From positions 1-36,071 of the forward strand of contig DATLGH010000061.1 of the NCBI GenBank assembly GCA_035540635.1: 36,071 nt of DNA. Direction: 5' to 3'. The position numbers were made by a program, and so were the translations under genes. Each line of letters starts with the position of its first letter. Position 1 is the first letter of the stretch. Below, piece by piece: positions 17,011 to 25,946 of the stretch. The DNA is from Egibacteraceae bacterium. Its GTDB lineage: Bacteria > Actinomycetota > Nitriliruptoria > Euzebyales > Egibacteraceae. The notes under the pieces are model-generated. The model made no database searches and was not told the DNA's origin. It saw only the letters and a program-made list of their open reading frames with translations.

Positions 17011-17975
17011 GTCCGGTTCGTGTCTCCCCCTGGCTGTCCCTGGGTCTGGCCTTGCTCAGGCGAGTCGGCCGGGGGCGCGTGGCGGGGAGGCATCGGTGGG
17101 GGACGCGGCGGGTCCCCCCCCTCGACGAGCTCCTCGGGATCGAGGTCGTCGGGGTGCACGGGTGCGTCGAGCACGATCTGCACGAAGCCAAGCCGCGCGA
17201 AGTTGACGTGGGGGCGGACCGACACCACCGCGCCGCCCGCCTCCCGTGTCTGCGGGTGCTCCTCGACCACGCCGACGGGGATGCCGTCGGGGATGCTCGA
17301 CCCCCGGAACGCGTAGGTCACGACCTCCGCGCCGGGCTCCACCTCCATTTCCGCGTTGGCCATGTCGAGCTGGTAGGGGCGGGAGCCACGACCGGACAGG
17401 AAGCCCTCCGCGCCGCTGTCGGCGATCTTCACGACGTAGCCGGCCTGGGGCGAGGACACCAGCTGCACGCGCGCGTGGGAGCGGGTCACGGCGACGACCT
17501 TGCCGACCAGCCCGTCCTCGTTTAGGACGGCCATGCCCTGGCGCAGGCCGCTGTCGGCCCCGGAGTCGATGAGGACGGTCCACTCGAAGGCGCCTGGCGC
17601 CTCGGCGATGACCTGGGCGCCGGTGGTCGTGAAGCCGAGGCGGTCGCGCATGGCGAGCTGCGCCCGCAGCTCGCGGTTCTGCCGCTCCAGGTCCGCTTCG
17701 GACAGCCGCGCCTCCCGCAGCCGCTTGAGCTCCTCGGCCTGCGCGGCGTTCTCGTCACGCAGCCGCCGCAGGTCGGCGACGGAGGCGAAGAACGAGCCGA
17801 CGGGACGCACCACCCCGGCGAAACCCTCCTGCACCGGCCCGAACACGGCCATGGCGCCGCGTTGCACGGCAGCGACCGCCCCACCGTCACCCTGCCGGTA
17901 GTCGACGGTGAGCAGCACGAGCGACACCAGCACCAAGACGGCGAGCATGGTGGGGTTGCGGCGACGGTCAGGCAT
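17007..17975 (-). CDS. mreC: Rod shape-determining protein MreC
   Basis: MreC is a membrane-anchored periplasmic scaffold that activates PBP2/RodA. The 322 residues show an N-terminal membrane helix (about 8-24), a coiled coil (about 66-108, DLRRLRDENAAQAEELKRLR) and the beta-barrel core (ADSGLRQGMAVLNEDGLVGKV, RVQLVSS, IPVGVVEEH). A Pro/Gln-rich tail of about 45 residues follows, which is unlikely to fold. GAGGT lies five bases before the ATG. It is the first gene of the mreC-mreD-mrdA-rodA unit, with a likely own promoter in the 137-base gap after mreB. Confidence 0.95.
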   Translation of the reverse strand: MPDRRRNPTMLAVLVLVSLVLLTVDYRQGDGGAVAAVQRGAMAVFGPVQEGFAGVVRPVGSFFASVADLRRLRDENAAQAEELKRLREARLSEADLERQNRELRAQLAMRDRLGFTTTGAQVIAEAPGAFEWTVLIDSGADSGLRQGMAVLNEDGLVGKVVAVTRSHARVQLVSSPQAGYVVKIADSGAEGFLSGRGSRPYQLDMANAEMEVEPGAEVVTYAFRGSSIPDGIPVGVVEEHPQTREAGGAVVSVRPHVNFARLGFVQIVLDAPVHPDDLDPEELVEGGDPPRPPPMPPRHAPPADSPEQGQTQGQPGGDTNRT

Positions 17976-18007
17976 TCACGACCTCGGTACCACCTGCGGT
18001 GGGTCAG

Positions 18008-18047
18008 ACTGCCCCGCCAGGCTAAGCCGTGGGCACTGCCCCGTCAG
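18008..18047. repeat. Direct repeat in the mreC promoter region
   Basis: ACTGCCCCGCCAG (18008-18020) and ACTGCCCCGTCAG (18035-18047) match at 12 of 13 bases and lie 27 bases apart start to start. The near-palindrome GGCTAAGCC lies between them. They overlap the -10 and -35 of the mreC promoter candidate and could be paired operator sites; no regulator is known. Confidence 0.6.
18019..18047 (-). promoter_or_regulatory. Putative mreC-mreD-mrdA-rodA promoter
   Basis: On the minus strand CTGACG (18047-18042) and TAGCCT (18024-18019) are 17 bases apart. The -10 uses the same TANNNT form as other boxes here. A start near 18012 would give a leader of about 36 bases with GAGGT before mreC. Confidence 0.45.
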
Positions 18048-18112
18048 GTTGACCAAACGGGGGCGGGCCCTGACCACGCGCTCACGCACTCCCCCTACGT
18101 CAGAACGCGGGG

Positions 18113-19165
18113 TCAGTGGCGCGACGACGAGATGAGGACCCGGCGCAGGGCCTCGAACTCCTCCAGGCACTTGCCCGAGCCCACCGCGACGGAGTGCAGC
18201 GGGTTGTCGGCCGTGTGGATCGGCATCCCCGTCTCGTGCTTCAGCCGCTCGTCGAGCCCGTGGAGCATCGCCCCGCCGCCGGTGATGACGATGCCCTTGT
18301 CCATGATGTCGGCGGCCAGCTCGGGCGGGCAGCGGTCAAGCGTCGACTTCACCGCGTCCACGATCGAGTTGACCGGCTCCTCGATGGCCTTGCGGACCTC
18401 TTCGGCGCTCACGATGATCGTCTTCGGCAGGCCGCTCACGAGGTCGCGCCCGCGGATCTCGGCGTGGTTCTCCTCGGGCAGCGGGAAGGCGCTGCCGATC
18501 GCCATCTTGATCTCCTCGGCGGTGCGCTCGCCGAGCATGAGCGAGTACTCCTTCTTCACGTAGTTCACGACCGCCTCGTCGAGCTCGTCGCCGCCGATGC
18601 GGATCGAGGCGCTCGTCACGATCCCACCGAGGGAGATGACCGCGACCTCGGTCGTGCCCCCGCCGATGTCGACGACCATGTTGCCGGCCGGCTCGTGGAC
18701 GGGCAGGCCGGCCCCGATCGCCGCGGCCATCGGCTCCTCGATGATGTAGGCGGCGCGGGCGCCGGCCTGGATAGAGGCCTCCTCGACGGCGCGCTGCTCG
18801 ACCCCGGTGATGCCCGAGGGCACGCACACGACCACCCGGGGCTTGTTGAGGAAGGTGAAGTAGCGGCGGCGGTGCACCTTCTGGATGAAGTAGCGCAGCA
18901 TCTTCTCCGTCACGTCGAAGTCGGCGATGACGCCGTCCTTCAGGGGGCGGATGGCGACGATGTGGCCGGGGGTCCGGCCGATCATGCGCTTGGCCTCGGA
19001 CCCGACGGCGAGGATCGCGCCGTTCTTCGTGTTGATGGCGACGACCGAAGGCTCGTTCAGGACGATGCCGCGTCCCCGCACGTAGACGAGGGTGTTCGCG
19101 GTGCCCAGGTCCACGGCGATGTCACGGCCGAAGAACTGGAGGGCGGAGACGACGTTCTGCGCCAC
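18113..19165 (-). CDS. mreB: Rod shape-determining protein MreB (bacterial actin)
   Basis: MreB forms membrane-bound filaments that orient wall synthesis. The 350 residues show the actin phosphate loops: [17 protein letters not shown] (phosphate 1), [16 protein letters not shown] (phosphate 2) and the adenosine motif [26 protein letters not shown] and IGGDELDEA are also MreB-typical. The start is GTG 19165 with AGGGAG five bases upstream; the frame extends another 36 codons upstream but that part has no MreB similarity. It is separated from mreC by 137 bases and from radC by 104 bases, where I see only a TACATT box (19205-19210) without a good -35. Confidence 0.97.
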   Translation of the reverse strand: MAQNVVSALQFFGRDIAVDLGTANTLVYVRGRGIVLNEPSVVAINTKNGAILAVGSEAKRMIGRTPGHIVAIRPLKDGVIADFDVTEKMLRYFIQKVHRRRYFTFLNKPRVVVCVPSGITGVEQRAVEEASIQAGARAAYIIEEPMAAAIGAGLPVHEPAGNMVVDIGGGTTEVAVISLGGIVTSASIRIGGDELDEAVVNYVKKEYSLMLGERTAEEIKMAIGSAFPLPEENHAEIRGRDLVSGLPKTIIVSAEEVRKAIEEPVNSIVDAVKSTLDRCPPELAADIMDKGIVITGGGAMLHGLDERLKHETGMPIHTADNPLHSVAVGSGKCLEEFEALRRVLISSSRH

Positions 19166-19269
19166 GCAAGCTCCCTGGGGGAAGGAGGGGACAGCCGAGC
19201 GGACAATGTACGGACGGTGGGCGTCGGTGCCCGGCCGGCAGCCTACCGTGCCCTGCCGGAGCGCAGTAG

Positions 19270-19734
19270 TCAAAGCACGCCCATCCGGGCAAGGCTCGTC
19301 CAGTCGGGGTCGCCGACGACGAGGTGGTCGAGCAGCTCCACGCCGAGGGTCGAACCGGCCTGCGCGAGGCGGCGCGTCAGTGCCCGGTCGTCGGCGCTCG
19401 GGGTGGCGTCGCCGCTCGGGTGGTTGTGGGCGAGGAAGATGGCGCTCGCCCCGACAAGGAGCGCGTCACGGTAGACCTCGCGGGGAGCCATGAAGGTGTG
19501 GTCGGCCGTGCCGACCGACACGGTCGCCACGCCGAGCAGCCGGTGCTTCACGTCGAGGGTCACGAGCAGGCAGTGCTCCCGGTCGAGCCCCGTCAACAGC
19601 GGTACGACCAGCGCCGCGGCGTCCTCGGGGGTGGTCACCTGGGTGCGCTGTCGGGGGGGCCCGGGGCGGAACGCGCGGCCGGCCCCGACCGTGCAGGTGG
19701 GACAGGCGGGGACGATCGGCGCTGCGGTCACCAC
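19270..19734 (-). CDS. RadC-type JAB/MPN domain protein, short form
   Basis: The 154 residues are almost entirely the RadC JAB/MPN+ domain. The metal motif [14 protein letters not shown] and the partner Glu in [10 protein letters not shown] are intact, so a zinc hydrolase fold is likely. The helix-hairpin-helix N-terminal region of full RadC (UPF0758) is missing; instead there are about 35 residues with one CPTC pair. The role of RadC is unsettled; it is often tied to mobile or defence contexts. GTG 19734 follows a perfect AGGAGG at five bases and is chosen; the open frame continues upstream through WCDAC but into the hairpin of the neighbouring gene. It lies between mreB and a surface-protein gene. 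Confidence 0.85.
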   Translation of the reverse strand: MVTAAPIVPACPTCTVGAGRAFRPGPPRQRTQVTTPEDAAALVVPLLTGLDREHCLLVTLDVKHRLLGVATVSVGTADHTFMAPREVYRDALLVGASAIFLAHNHPSGDATPSADDRALTRRLAQAGSTLGVELLDHLVVGDPDWTSLARMGVL

Positions 19735-19829
19735 GGGGGCCTCCTGTCTGGCGCAAGCGTCGCACCAGCATGGCCCGGTGGGGCTCCCCCGGAGGGCGCC
19801 GCCGGCCCTGCGCCTGGGGAAAACGGCGA

Positions 19830-19854
19830 ACGGCCCGCCAGCGTGGCGGGCCGT
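19830..19854 (-). terminator. Intrinsic-type terminator after the surface-protein gene
   Basis: ACGGCCCGCCA and TGGCGGGCCGT form a perfect 11-base stem around GCG, 24 bases beyond the stop at 19879. On the minus strand TCGCCGTTTTCCCC follows, a weak T run. It would separate this gene from radC. Confidence 0.7.
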
Positions 19855-19878
19855 CCGCAACCGCTTCCGGCTACGTGG

Positions 19879-21285
19879 TCAGCCGCGGAGCCGCAGGAGG
19901 CCGGCGCCGAAGGCCATGAACGCCAGTCCGGCGAGCGGGAACGCACCACCGGTGCGCGGCAGCTGGCCAGGTCCGGCGGGGCCGGCAGGGGCCGGACGCT
20001 CACCGACACGCGGGCCGGTGAAGTCGAGCCCGCCCTGGACGGGCTGGCCGTCGCAGTCAGCCGTCACCCGCAGCTGCTCGGCGTACGTCGAGCCGGCGGG
20101 GGCGTTGTCCGGGACTCGGACACCGATGGTGAGGCGAACGCTCTGGCCTGGCCCGATGGGGCCGACGTCGTTATACGTCACCGTGAGACCGTCGACGTTG
20201 TCAGCCTGCGGCGTGGTGGAGGTGATCGTGGACCCGGGCGGGCCGGTGATCGTGTCGACCACGCGCACGTTGGTCAGCGTGCAGGTCGGGCTCTGGTTCG
20301 GCACGTCGATCGTGTAGGTGAACGTGTCGCCCGGGAAGACGACGTCGCTCGAGGCGGTCTTCGTGATGCCGTCCAGCGGCCCGCCGGGGCCCTGCGGGCC
20401 GGCGGCGCAGTTGGTGACGGACGCCTCCGCATGGCTGACGATGATGTCAACCGTGCCGGTCTCCTGCTGCTGCACCTGCACGTCGCTGCCGGCCGGCGGC
20501 TCGAGGTTCAGCAGGTCACCGAGGATGTCGGGCAGCGGGATGAGGCCGCCGCCGTCGCCAACGCCGGTGAGCACCTGGATGCGCAGCGCGTTGACGAACA
20601 CGGTGTTGCTGCCGTCGGTCGTGCCGGTCCTGCCGTCCCAGTTGGTCTCCCAGAACACGACCCGGATGACCGGCGACAGGTCCACCACCAGCGTGTTCGG
20701 CGCCTGCGTCAGGTTGAGCACCGGCGACAGGTCGATCTCGAGCGCGTCGAGCAGCGGCGCGAGGACCTCGGTCTCGGCGAGGCGCAGGTTCGCGACGTTC
20801 GCGCCGGTGGCGAAGACGGGCTGGCCGCCGACGCAGCTGGCGACCGCCTCGGCCTCGACGACCTCCGCCTGCAGCAGCGTGTCGACCACGGCGAGCTCCT
20901 CGGTGACCGCGTAGGAGGCCACGTTGAACGCGTCGGGGATGACGCCCGGTCCGGTGAAGTCGACCCGCTCCTCCTGGAGTCGTCCGGACAGGCCACCGGC
21001 GGCGTTGACCTGGTTCTCGGCGACGAGGGTGCCCGACTCGAGCACGCCCTCGACGGGCACGTCGACGAGCACCTCACGGCAGAAGGCCTCGGCCTCGGGG
21101 GGGATCTCGGCGGTGCAGTTCGGGGTCTGGTCGAGCAGCGCCGACCCGCCGAGCGCGGCGTTGATCCCGTAGCTGTACCCGCGGGCGGCGTTCGCCGTCT
21201 GCGCGGCGGCCGGCAGCACCCCCGCCGCAAGGACAGCCATGGCGCAGAGCGCCAGGACGAGCGACTTCTTTGCTATCTTCGGCAT
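19879..21285 (-). CDS. Secreted surface protein with DUF11-like domain and LPRTG anchor
   Basis: The 468 residues begin with a signal peptide (KIAKKSLVLALCAMAVLAAG, cleavage near AAAQT). The first 270 residues resemble the choice-of-anchor P type (GYSYGINAALGGSALLDQTP, repeated beta segments, scattered Cys). About residues 305-430 form a DUF11-like Ig repeat (ITKTASSDVVFPGDTFTYTI, TLTNVRVVDTI, GPIGPGQSVRLTIGV). The end is a Pro/Gly linker, LPRTGG, a hydrophobic helix and a basic tail (LRLRG), the plan of a sortase substrate. It is probably displayed on the cell wall. No sortase lies in the window. GGAG lies six bases before ATG 21285. It sits alone between ndk and radC, with its own terminator. 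Function is unknown. Confidence 0.85.
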   Translation of the reverse strand: MPKIAKKSLVLALCAMAVLAAGVLPAAAQTANAARGYSYGINAALGGSALLDQTPNCTAEIPPEAEAFCREVLVDVPVEGVLESGTLVAENQVNAAGGLSGRLQEERVDFTGPGVIPDAFNVASYAVTEELAVVDTLLQAEVVEAEAVASCVGGQPVFATGANVANLRLAETEVLAPLLDALEIDLSPVLNLTQAPNTLVVDLSPVIRVVFWETNWDGRTGTTDGSNTVFVNALRIQVLTGVGDGGGLIPLPDILGDLLNLEPPAGSDVQVQQQETGTVDIIVSHAEASVTNCAAGPQGPGGPLDGITKTASSDVVFPGDTFTYTIDVPNQSPTCTLTNVRVVDTITGPPGSTITSTTPQADNVDGLTVTYNDVGPIGPGQSVRLTIGVRVPDNAPAGSTYAEQLRVTADCDGQPVQGGLDFTGPRVGERPAPAGPAGPGQLPRTGGAFPLAGLAFMAFGAGLLRLRG

Positions 21286-21368
21286 TCTCTGCTCCCGAAC
21301 TCGGCGGACTAGTACCCGGACAACTGAGTAACGACGGGGGGAAGACACCGGTTACGGTGACCGGCGGG

Positions 21369-21398
21369 AGCCTAGCCCCGCATGGGCGGCGAGGTCCA
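21369..21398 (-). promoter_or_regulatory. Possible promoter of the surface-protein gene
   Basis: On the minus strand TGGACC (21398-21393) and TAGGCT (21374-21369) are 18 bases apart, in the 145-base gap after ndk. The leader would be about 77 bases. The match is weak at the -35. Confidence 0.3.
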
Positions 21399-21430
21399 GC
21401 CACTGCAACGGACAATAACGACCTTCAGGA

Positions 21431-21841
21431 CTACCCGCCGAAAAAGATCCGCATCTCGCGATCGGCGCTGTCCGGCGAGTCCGACCCGTGGACGACGTTC
21501 TCGCCGATCTCGGTCGCGAAGTCGCCGCGGATCGAGCCGGGGGGCGCCTCGACGGGGTTCGTGGCGCCCATGAGGGAACGGGTTGCGGCGACCGCGTCGG
21601 GGCCCTCCACGACCATCGCAACGAGCGGGCCGCTCGTGATGAACGTGACGAGCTCCTCGAAGAACGGCTTGTCGACGTGCTCGGCGTAGTGCTCCTCCGC
21701 CACCCCCCGGTCGATGGTCCGCAGCTCCAGCCGGGCGACCGTCAGCCCCTTGCGCTCGATGCGCGCGAGGACCTCGCCGATCAGGCTGCGGCGGACACCA
21801 TCGGGTTTGACGAGGACGAGGGTGCGTTGCGCGGAGGTCAT
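21431..21841 (-). CDS. ndk: Nucleoside diphosphate kinase
   Basis: Ndk transfers the terminal phosphate of ATP to nucleoside diphosphates through a phosphohistidine, in the cytosol. The 136 residues are the normal length. [12 protein letters not shown] begins the fold, and catalytic His118 lies in NVVHGSDS, with [18 protein letters not shown] before it. It ends in RIFFGG rather than the common F/E-Y-I ending, which is acceptable. No ribosome-binding site precedes the ATG; a TAGCCT box lies eight bases upstream. It stands 88 bases after folC on the same strand. Confidence 0.97.
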   Translation of the reverse strand: MTSAQRTLVLVKPDGVRRSLIGEVLARIERKGLTVARLELRTIDRGVAEEHYAEHVDKPFFEELVTFITSGPLVAMVVEGPDAVAATRSLMGATNPVEAPPGSIRGDFATEIGENVVHGSDSPDSADREMRIFFGG

Positions 21842-21849
21842 GGGGCGGC

Positions 21850-21855
21850 AGGCTA
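21850..21855 (-). promoter_or_regulatory. Putative -10 box of ndk (leaderless start)
   Basis: TAGCCT on the minus strand lies eight bases before the ndk ATG, with no Shine-Dalgarno between and no clear -35. Transcription would begin within a base or so of the start codon. Confidence 0.35.
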
Positions 21856-21929
21856 GCGGCTGTGGCCCTCGGGCCGCACGTCGCTGGCACCCCGCAGGCG
21901 CGCCGTCCGCGCGTGGCGCCTCGCCGCCG

Positions 21930-23264
21930 TCACGCCACCGCGAGGCCGAGCGCCGCCCGCGCCGCGCCGACGGTGTAGAGCGACCCGGTGACGACGACGG
22001 CGTCCTCCTGCGCCGCCAGGCCCGACGCGAGCTCCACCGCCGAGGCGACGTCCGGGGCGACCTCGACCGTGGGCGCCCGCCGGGTTCCCGCTCGCGACGC
22101 GCGCCGGATCAGCTTCTCGAGCCGGTCGGCGGGCGCCGCCCGGGTGCTCGGCGGTTCGGTCACCACGACGTGCTCGGCGACCTCGAGCAGCGCGTCGACG
22201 ATCCCCTCGACGTCCTTGTCGCCGAGCACCCCGAGCACGAGGACCCGGTGGCGGAAGGCGAACTCGTCCTCGAGGGCGCTGGCGAGTGCCTGCGCCCCGA
22301 GAGGGTTGTGCGCTCCGTCGAGCACGACCGTGGAAGCATGCGGTCGGCGCACGACCTCGAGACGGCCCGGCGACCGCACGGCGGCGAAGCCCTCACGGAT
22401 CACCGCAGGATCGAGGTTGCCGGCAAACCCGAGGAAGCCTTCGACGGCCGCGAGTGCGCAGGCGGCGTTGAGCGCTTGGTGCACCCCGTGGAGAGGCAGG
22501 TACACGTCCTCGACGTCGCCGGTGACCCCCCGCAGGGTGAGCAGCTGCCCCCCGACGGCCAGCTCCCGCGAGGCGACGTCGAAGTCGCGCCCGGCCACGA
22601 CGAGACGGCCCCCCGCGCGCTCGGCCGCGTCGACGATGATTTCGGAGACCGCCGGCTCCTGGCGGGCCGCCACCACCACGGCCCCGTCCTTGATGATCCC
22701 GACCTTCTCGCGGGCCACCGAGGCGGGATCGGGCCCGAGCTCGGCGTGGTCGACGCCCACCCCGGTCAGGACCGCCACCTCCCCCCGCACGAGGTTGGTC
22801 GCGTCCCACCGGCCCCCCATGCCGACCTCGAACACGCCGACGTCCACCGGACGGTCGGCGAAGTGCACGAGCGCGAGCGCGGTGAGCACCTCGAAGAAGG
22901 TCACCCGGTCGTGGTGGCGGACGTCGACCTCGGCGAGGAACGGCCCGAGGTAGTCGAGCCCCTCGGTGAAGGCCTCCCGGCTGATCGGCTCCCCGCCGAC
23001 GCGGATCCGTTCCCGGACGTCCTGGAGGTGCGGCGAGGTGAAGGTGCCCGCCGCGAGACCGAGCGCCCCGAGCAGGCACGTCACCATCGCCGCGGTGGAG
23101 GTCTTGCCGTTCGTGCCGGTGAGCTGGATGGCCGGGAAGGTCTGGTCGGGCCGGCCGAGCAGCTCGACGAGGGTCCGCATCCGGTCCAGGTCGGGCACCA
23201 TCCGCTCGGGTTGGCGCGCGTACAGGGCGGCCACGCTGTCGGCGTAGGAGCCCGGGTCGCTCAC
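21930..23264 (-). CDS. folC: Folylpolyglutamate synthase / dihydrofolate synthase
   Basis: FolC adds glutamate to dihydropteroate and to reduced folates, in the cytosol. The 444 residues contain the P-loop [10 protein letters not shown], the omega-loop region [33 protein letters not shown] and LDGAHNP of the Mur-ligase-like C-terminal domain. The start is GTG 23264 with AGGGG seven bases upstream; the open frame upstream is a phase of valS and has no FolC similarity. It is 22 bases after valS, so the two are one unit. Confidence 0.96.
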   Translation of the reverse strand: MSDPGSYADSVAALYARQPERMVPDLDRMRTLVELLGRPDQTFPAIQLTGTNGKTSTAAMVTCLLGALGLAAGTFTSPHLQDVRERIRVGGEPISREAFTEGLDYLGPFLAEVDVRHHDRVTFFEVLTALALVHFADRPVDVGVFEVGMGGRWDATNLVRGEVAVLTGVGVDHAELGPDPASVAREKVGIIKDGAVVVAARQEPAVSEIIVDAAERAGGRLVVAGRDFDVASRELAVGGQLLTLRGVTGDVEDVYLPLHGVHQALNAACALAAVEGFLGFAGNLDPAVIREGFAAVRSPGRLEVVRRPHASTVVLDGAHNPLGAQALASALEDEFAFRHRVLVLGVLGDKDVEGIVDALLEVAEHVVVTEPPSTRAAPADRLEKLIRRASRAGTRRAPTVEVAPDVASAVELASGLAAQEDAVVVTGSLYTVGAARAALGLAVA

Positions 23265-23286
23265 TGACGGCCCCTGGCGCTGCGCT

Positions 23287-25902
23287 TCATGCGAGCGTGT
23301 CGAGCTGGGCGGTGAGCTTGTCGACGGTGGCACGCCACGCCGCGAGCTTGTCGCGCTCGCTTCGGACGACCGCGTCGGGAGCCTTGGCGACGAAGCCCGC
23401 GTTCCCGAGCTTGCTCTCGGCCCGGCGCACCTCCGCGCGGGCCTTGTCGAGCTCGCGCTGCAGTCGGGTGCGCTCCTCGTCGAGATCGACGACCCCGAGG
23501 AGCGGCACGTAGAGCTCGGCGCCCGGCACGACGACCTTGCCGACCGGCGCCTCGGCCGGCGCGATCGCGCTGAACGTCCACGACCCGACGCCGGCGAGTC
23601 GGGTGACGCCCTCGATGCCGGTCTCGAGCACGGGCCTACGGGCTGCGTCGGCCACGGCGACGACGTCGATGCGGGCCGCGGGCGCGAGGCTGTGGTCCGC
23701 CCGGAAGCGCCGCAGCTCGGTGACGACGTCGACGAGGGCCCCGAACCCCTCCTCGGCGTCGCGGTCGCGGCGCTGCGGGTCGGGCGCCGGCCAGGCGGCG
23801 CGCATGATCGTGCCGTCCTCGCCGGCCCCCCGCACCGTGCGCCAGACCTCTTCGGTGACGAACGGAACAATCGGATGGAGCAGGCGCAGCACGACGTCGA
23901 GCACGTGGACGAGGACCTGGCCGGCGGCGGGGTCGCGGCGCAGCTTCGCGAGCTCGAGGTACCAGTCGCAGAACTCGTCCCACACGAAGTGGTAGAGCGC
24001 CTGGGCGGCGCGCGCGAGGTCGTACGCGGCGAAGGCGGCGTCGACGGCGGCGCGGGTGGCCTCGAGGCGGGACAGGATCCAGCGGTCCTCCAGGGCGAGC
24101 ACCCCGTCCGGTGGCAGGCCGCCGTCCGGGACGCCGTCCGCGGTCCGGCCGAGCACGAAGCGGGCGGCGTTCCACAGCTTGTTCATGAAGCGGCGCGCGC
24201 CCTCCACCCACTCCTCGGCGATCGGCACGTCCTGACCGGGTGCGGCCGCGCGCAGGAGACCGAAGCGGAGCGCGTCCGCGCCGTAGCGGTCGATGAGGTC
24301 GAGCGGGTCGATGACGTTGCCGAAGGACTTCGACATCTTCTTGCCGTGCTCGTCGCGGACCATGCCGTGGTTGAACACCGTGCGGAAGGGCACGTCGTCG
24401 AGCAGGTGCAGCCCGATCATGAGCATCCGGCTCACCCAGAAGGTGTTGATGTCGTAGCCGGTCTCCATGACGGTGTTGGGATACCACGCCTCCAACGCGG
24501 GGTTCGTGTCGCCCGGGTGGGTCCAGCCGAGGGTCGTGAACGGCCACAGCTGCGAGGAGAACCAGGTGTCGAGGACGTCGGGGTCCTGGCGCAGCCCGGA
24601 ACCCTCCGGCGGGTCCTCGCGCAGCACGTGGAGGTTGCCGTCCTCGTCGTACCAGGCGGGGATCCGGTGACCCCACCACAGCTGCCGGGAGATGCACCAG
24701 TCGTGAAGGTTGTCGAGCCAGTCGAGGAAGCCCTTCGCGTGGTGTGGGGGCACGAAGCGCGTGCGGCCGTCGCGCACCGCCTCGATGGCGCGCTCCGCGA
24801 GGGGCCCGACCTTGACGAACCACTGGTCGGACAGCCGCGGCTCCACGATGGTGCCGCAGCGCGAGCAGTGCCCCACGGCGTGCGTCCGGCGCTCGACCCG
24901 CACGAGCAGGCCGAGCGCGTCGAGGTCGGCCTTCACGCGTTCCCGGCACTCCATGCGGTCAAGACCGGCGTAGGCGCCGCCCGCGGGGCCGATCGTGGCC
25001 TCGTCGGTCATGACGTCCACCGCCTCGAGGTCGTGACGGCGGCCGATCTCGTAGTCGTTGGGGTCGTGCGCGGGCGTCACCTTCACCGCGCCGGTGCCGA
25101 ACCCGGGGTCGACGTGGGCGTCGGCCACGACGGGGATGTCGCGGTCCTGCAGGGGCAAGCGGACCGTGCGGCCGACGAGGTGGGCGTAGCGCTCGTCGTC
25201 GGGGTGCACGGCCACGCCGGTGTCGCCGAGCATCGTCTCCGCCCGGGTCGTGGCCACGACGACGCCGTCGGAGCCGTCGGCCCCGGGGTAGCGCAGATAC
25301 GCGAGCTCGCCGTCCTCCTCGACGTGGTCGACCTCGATGTCCGACAGCGCGGTGCGGCAACGCGGGCACCAGTTGATGATCCGGTTGCCGCGGTAGACGA
25401 GGCCGTCGTCGTAGAGCTGGCAGAACACCTCGCGGACGGCCCGGCTGCGCGGCGCGTCGAGCGTGAAGGCCTCCCGGTCCCAGTCGCACGAGGCGCCGAG
25501 CCGGCGCTGCTGGCGCATGATGCGCCCGCCCGACTCGGCCTTCCACGCCCACACCCGCTCGACGAACGCCTCCCGCCCGAGGTCGTGGCGGGACAAGCCC
25601 TCCCCGGCGAGCTGACGCTCGACGACGTTCTGCGTAGCGATGCCCGCGTGGTCCATGCCGGGCAGCCACACGGCGTTCCTGCCGCTCATGCGGGCCTGGC
25701 GGACGAGGGCGTCCTCGATCGCCGAGGTGAGCGCGTGGCCGAGGTGCAGGCTGCCGGTCACGTTCGGCGGGGGCATGGCGAGCGAGAACGGCTCGCCGGG
25801 ATCGTCCGGCTCGGCGTGGAAGAAGCCCGACTTCTCCCACCACGTGTAGAGGCGCTCCTCGACCTCGGCGGGGTCGTAGGTCTTGGCCAGCTCGCGCAAC
25901 AT
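23287..25902 (-). CDS. valS: Valyl-tRNA synthetase
   Basis: ValS charges tRNA-Val and edits mischarged threonine. The 871-residue class I enzyme has HLGH in PPNVTGSLHLGHAL (about residue 54) and KMSKS in EHGKKMSKSFGNVIDP. Between these lie the CP1 editing domain (ATTRAETMLGDTGVAVHP) and zinc-type Cys pairs (WCPRC, HCSRC). An anticodon-binding helical domain and the C-terminal coiled-coil tRNA-binding arm (DEERTRLQRELDKARAEVRR) follow. The start is ATG 25902; an upstream extension lies inside the beta-propeller gene. TACACT lies six bases before the ATG and no Shine-Dalgarno is present. Confidence 0.97.
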   Translation of the reverse strand: MLRELAKTYDPAEVEERLYTWWEKSGFFHAEPDDPGEPFSLAMPPPNVTGSLHLGHALTSAIEDALVRQARMSGRNAVWLPGMDHAGIATQNVVERQLAGEGLSRHDLGREAFVERVWAWKAESGGRIMRQQRRLGASCDWDREAFTLDAPRSRAVREVFCQLYDDGLVYRGNRIINWCPRCRTALSDIEVDHVEEDGELAYLRYPGADGSDGVVVATTRAETMLGDTGVAVHPDDERYAHLVGRTVRLPLQDRDIPVVADAHVDPGFGTGAVKVTPAHDPNDYEIGRRHDLEAVDVMTDEATIGPAGGAYAGLDRMECRERVKADLDALGLLVRVERRTHAVGHCSRCGTIVEPRLSDQWFVKVGPLAERAIEAVRDGRTRFVPPHHAKGFLDWLDNLHDWCISRQLWWGHRIPAWYDEDGNLHVLREDPPEGSGLRQDPDVLDTWFSSQLWPFTTLGWTHPGDTNPALEAWYPNTVMETGYDINTFWVSRMLMIGLHLLDDVPFRTVFNHGMVRDEHGKKMSKSFGNVIDPLDLIDRYGADALRFGLLRAAAPGQDVPIAEEWVEGARRFMNKLWNAARFVLGRTADGVPDGGLPPDGVLALEDRWILSRLEATRAAVDAAFAAYDLARAAQALYHFVWDEFCDWYLELAKLRRDPAAGQVLVHVLDVVLRLLHPIVPFVTEEVWRTVRGAGEDGTIMRAAWPAPDPQRRDRDAEEGFGALVDVVTELRRFRADHSLAPAARIDVVAVADAARRPVLETGIEGVTRLAGVGSWTFSAIAPAEAPVGKVVVPGAELYVPLLGVVDLDEERTRLQRELDKARAEVRRAESKLGNAGFVAKAPDAVVRSERDKLAAWRATVDKLTAQLDTLA

Positions 25903-25908
25903 GCGGGA

Positions 25909-25914
25909 AGTGTA
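25909..25914 (-). promoter_or_regulatory. Putative -10 box of valS (leaderless start)
   Basis: TACACT on the minus strand lies six bases before the valS ATG and is followed by TCCC, the same ten-base string as in the rplU promoter. Transcription would begin at the start codon. No -35 is recognised. Confidence 0.45.
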
Positions 25915-25946
25915 CGAGGGGCGCTGGCCGCGCCGCCCGTCGCGCG

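Noticed and set aside
23265-23870. Upstream extension of folC to 646 codons
   Set aside because: The extra part is an out-of-frame reading of valS; FolC similarity starts after GTG 23264, which has its own ribosome-binding site.
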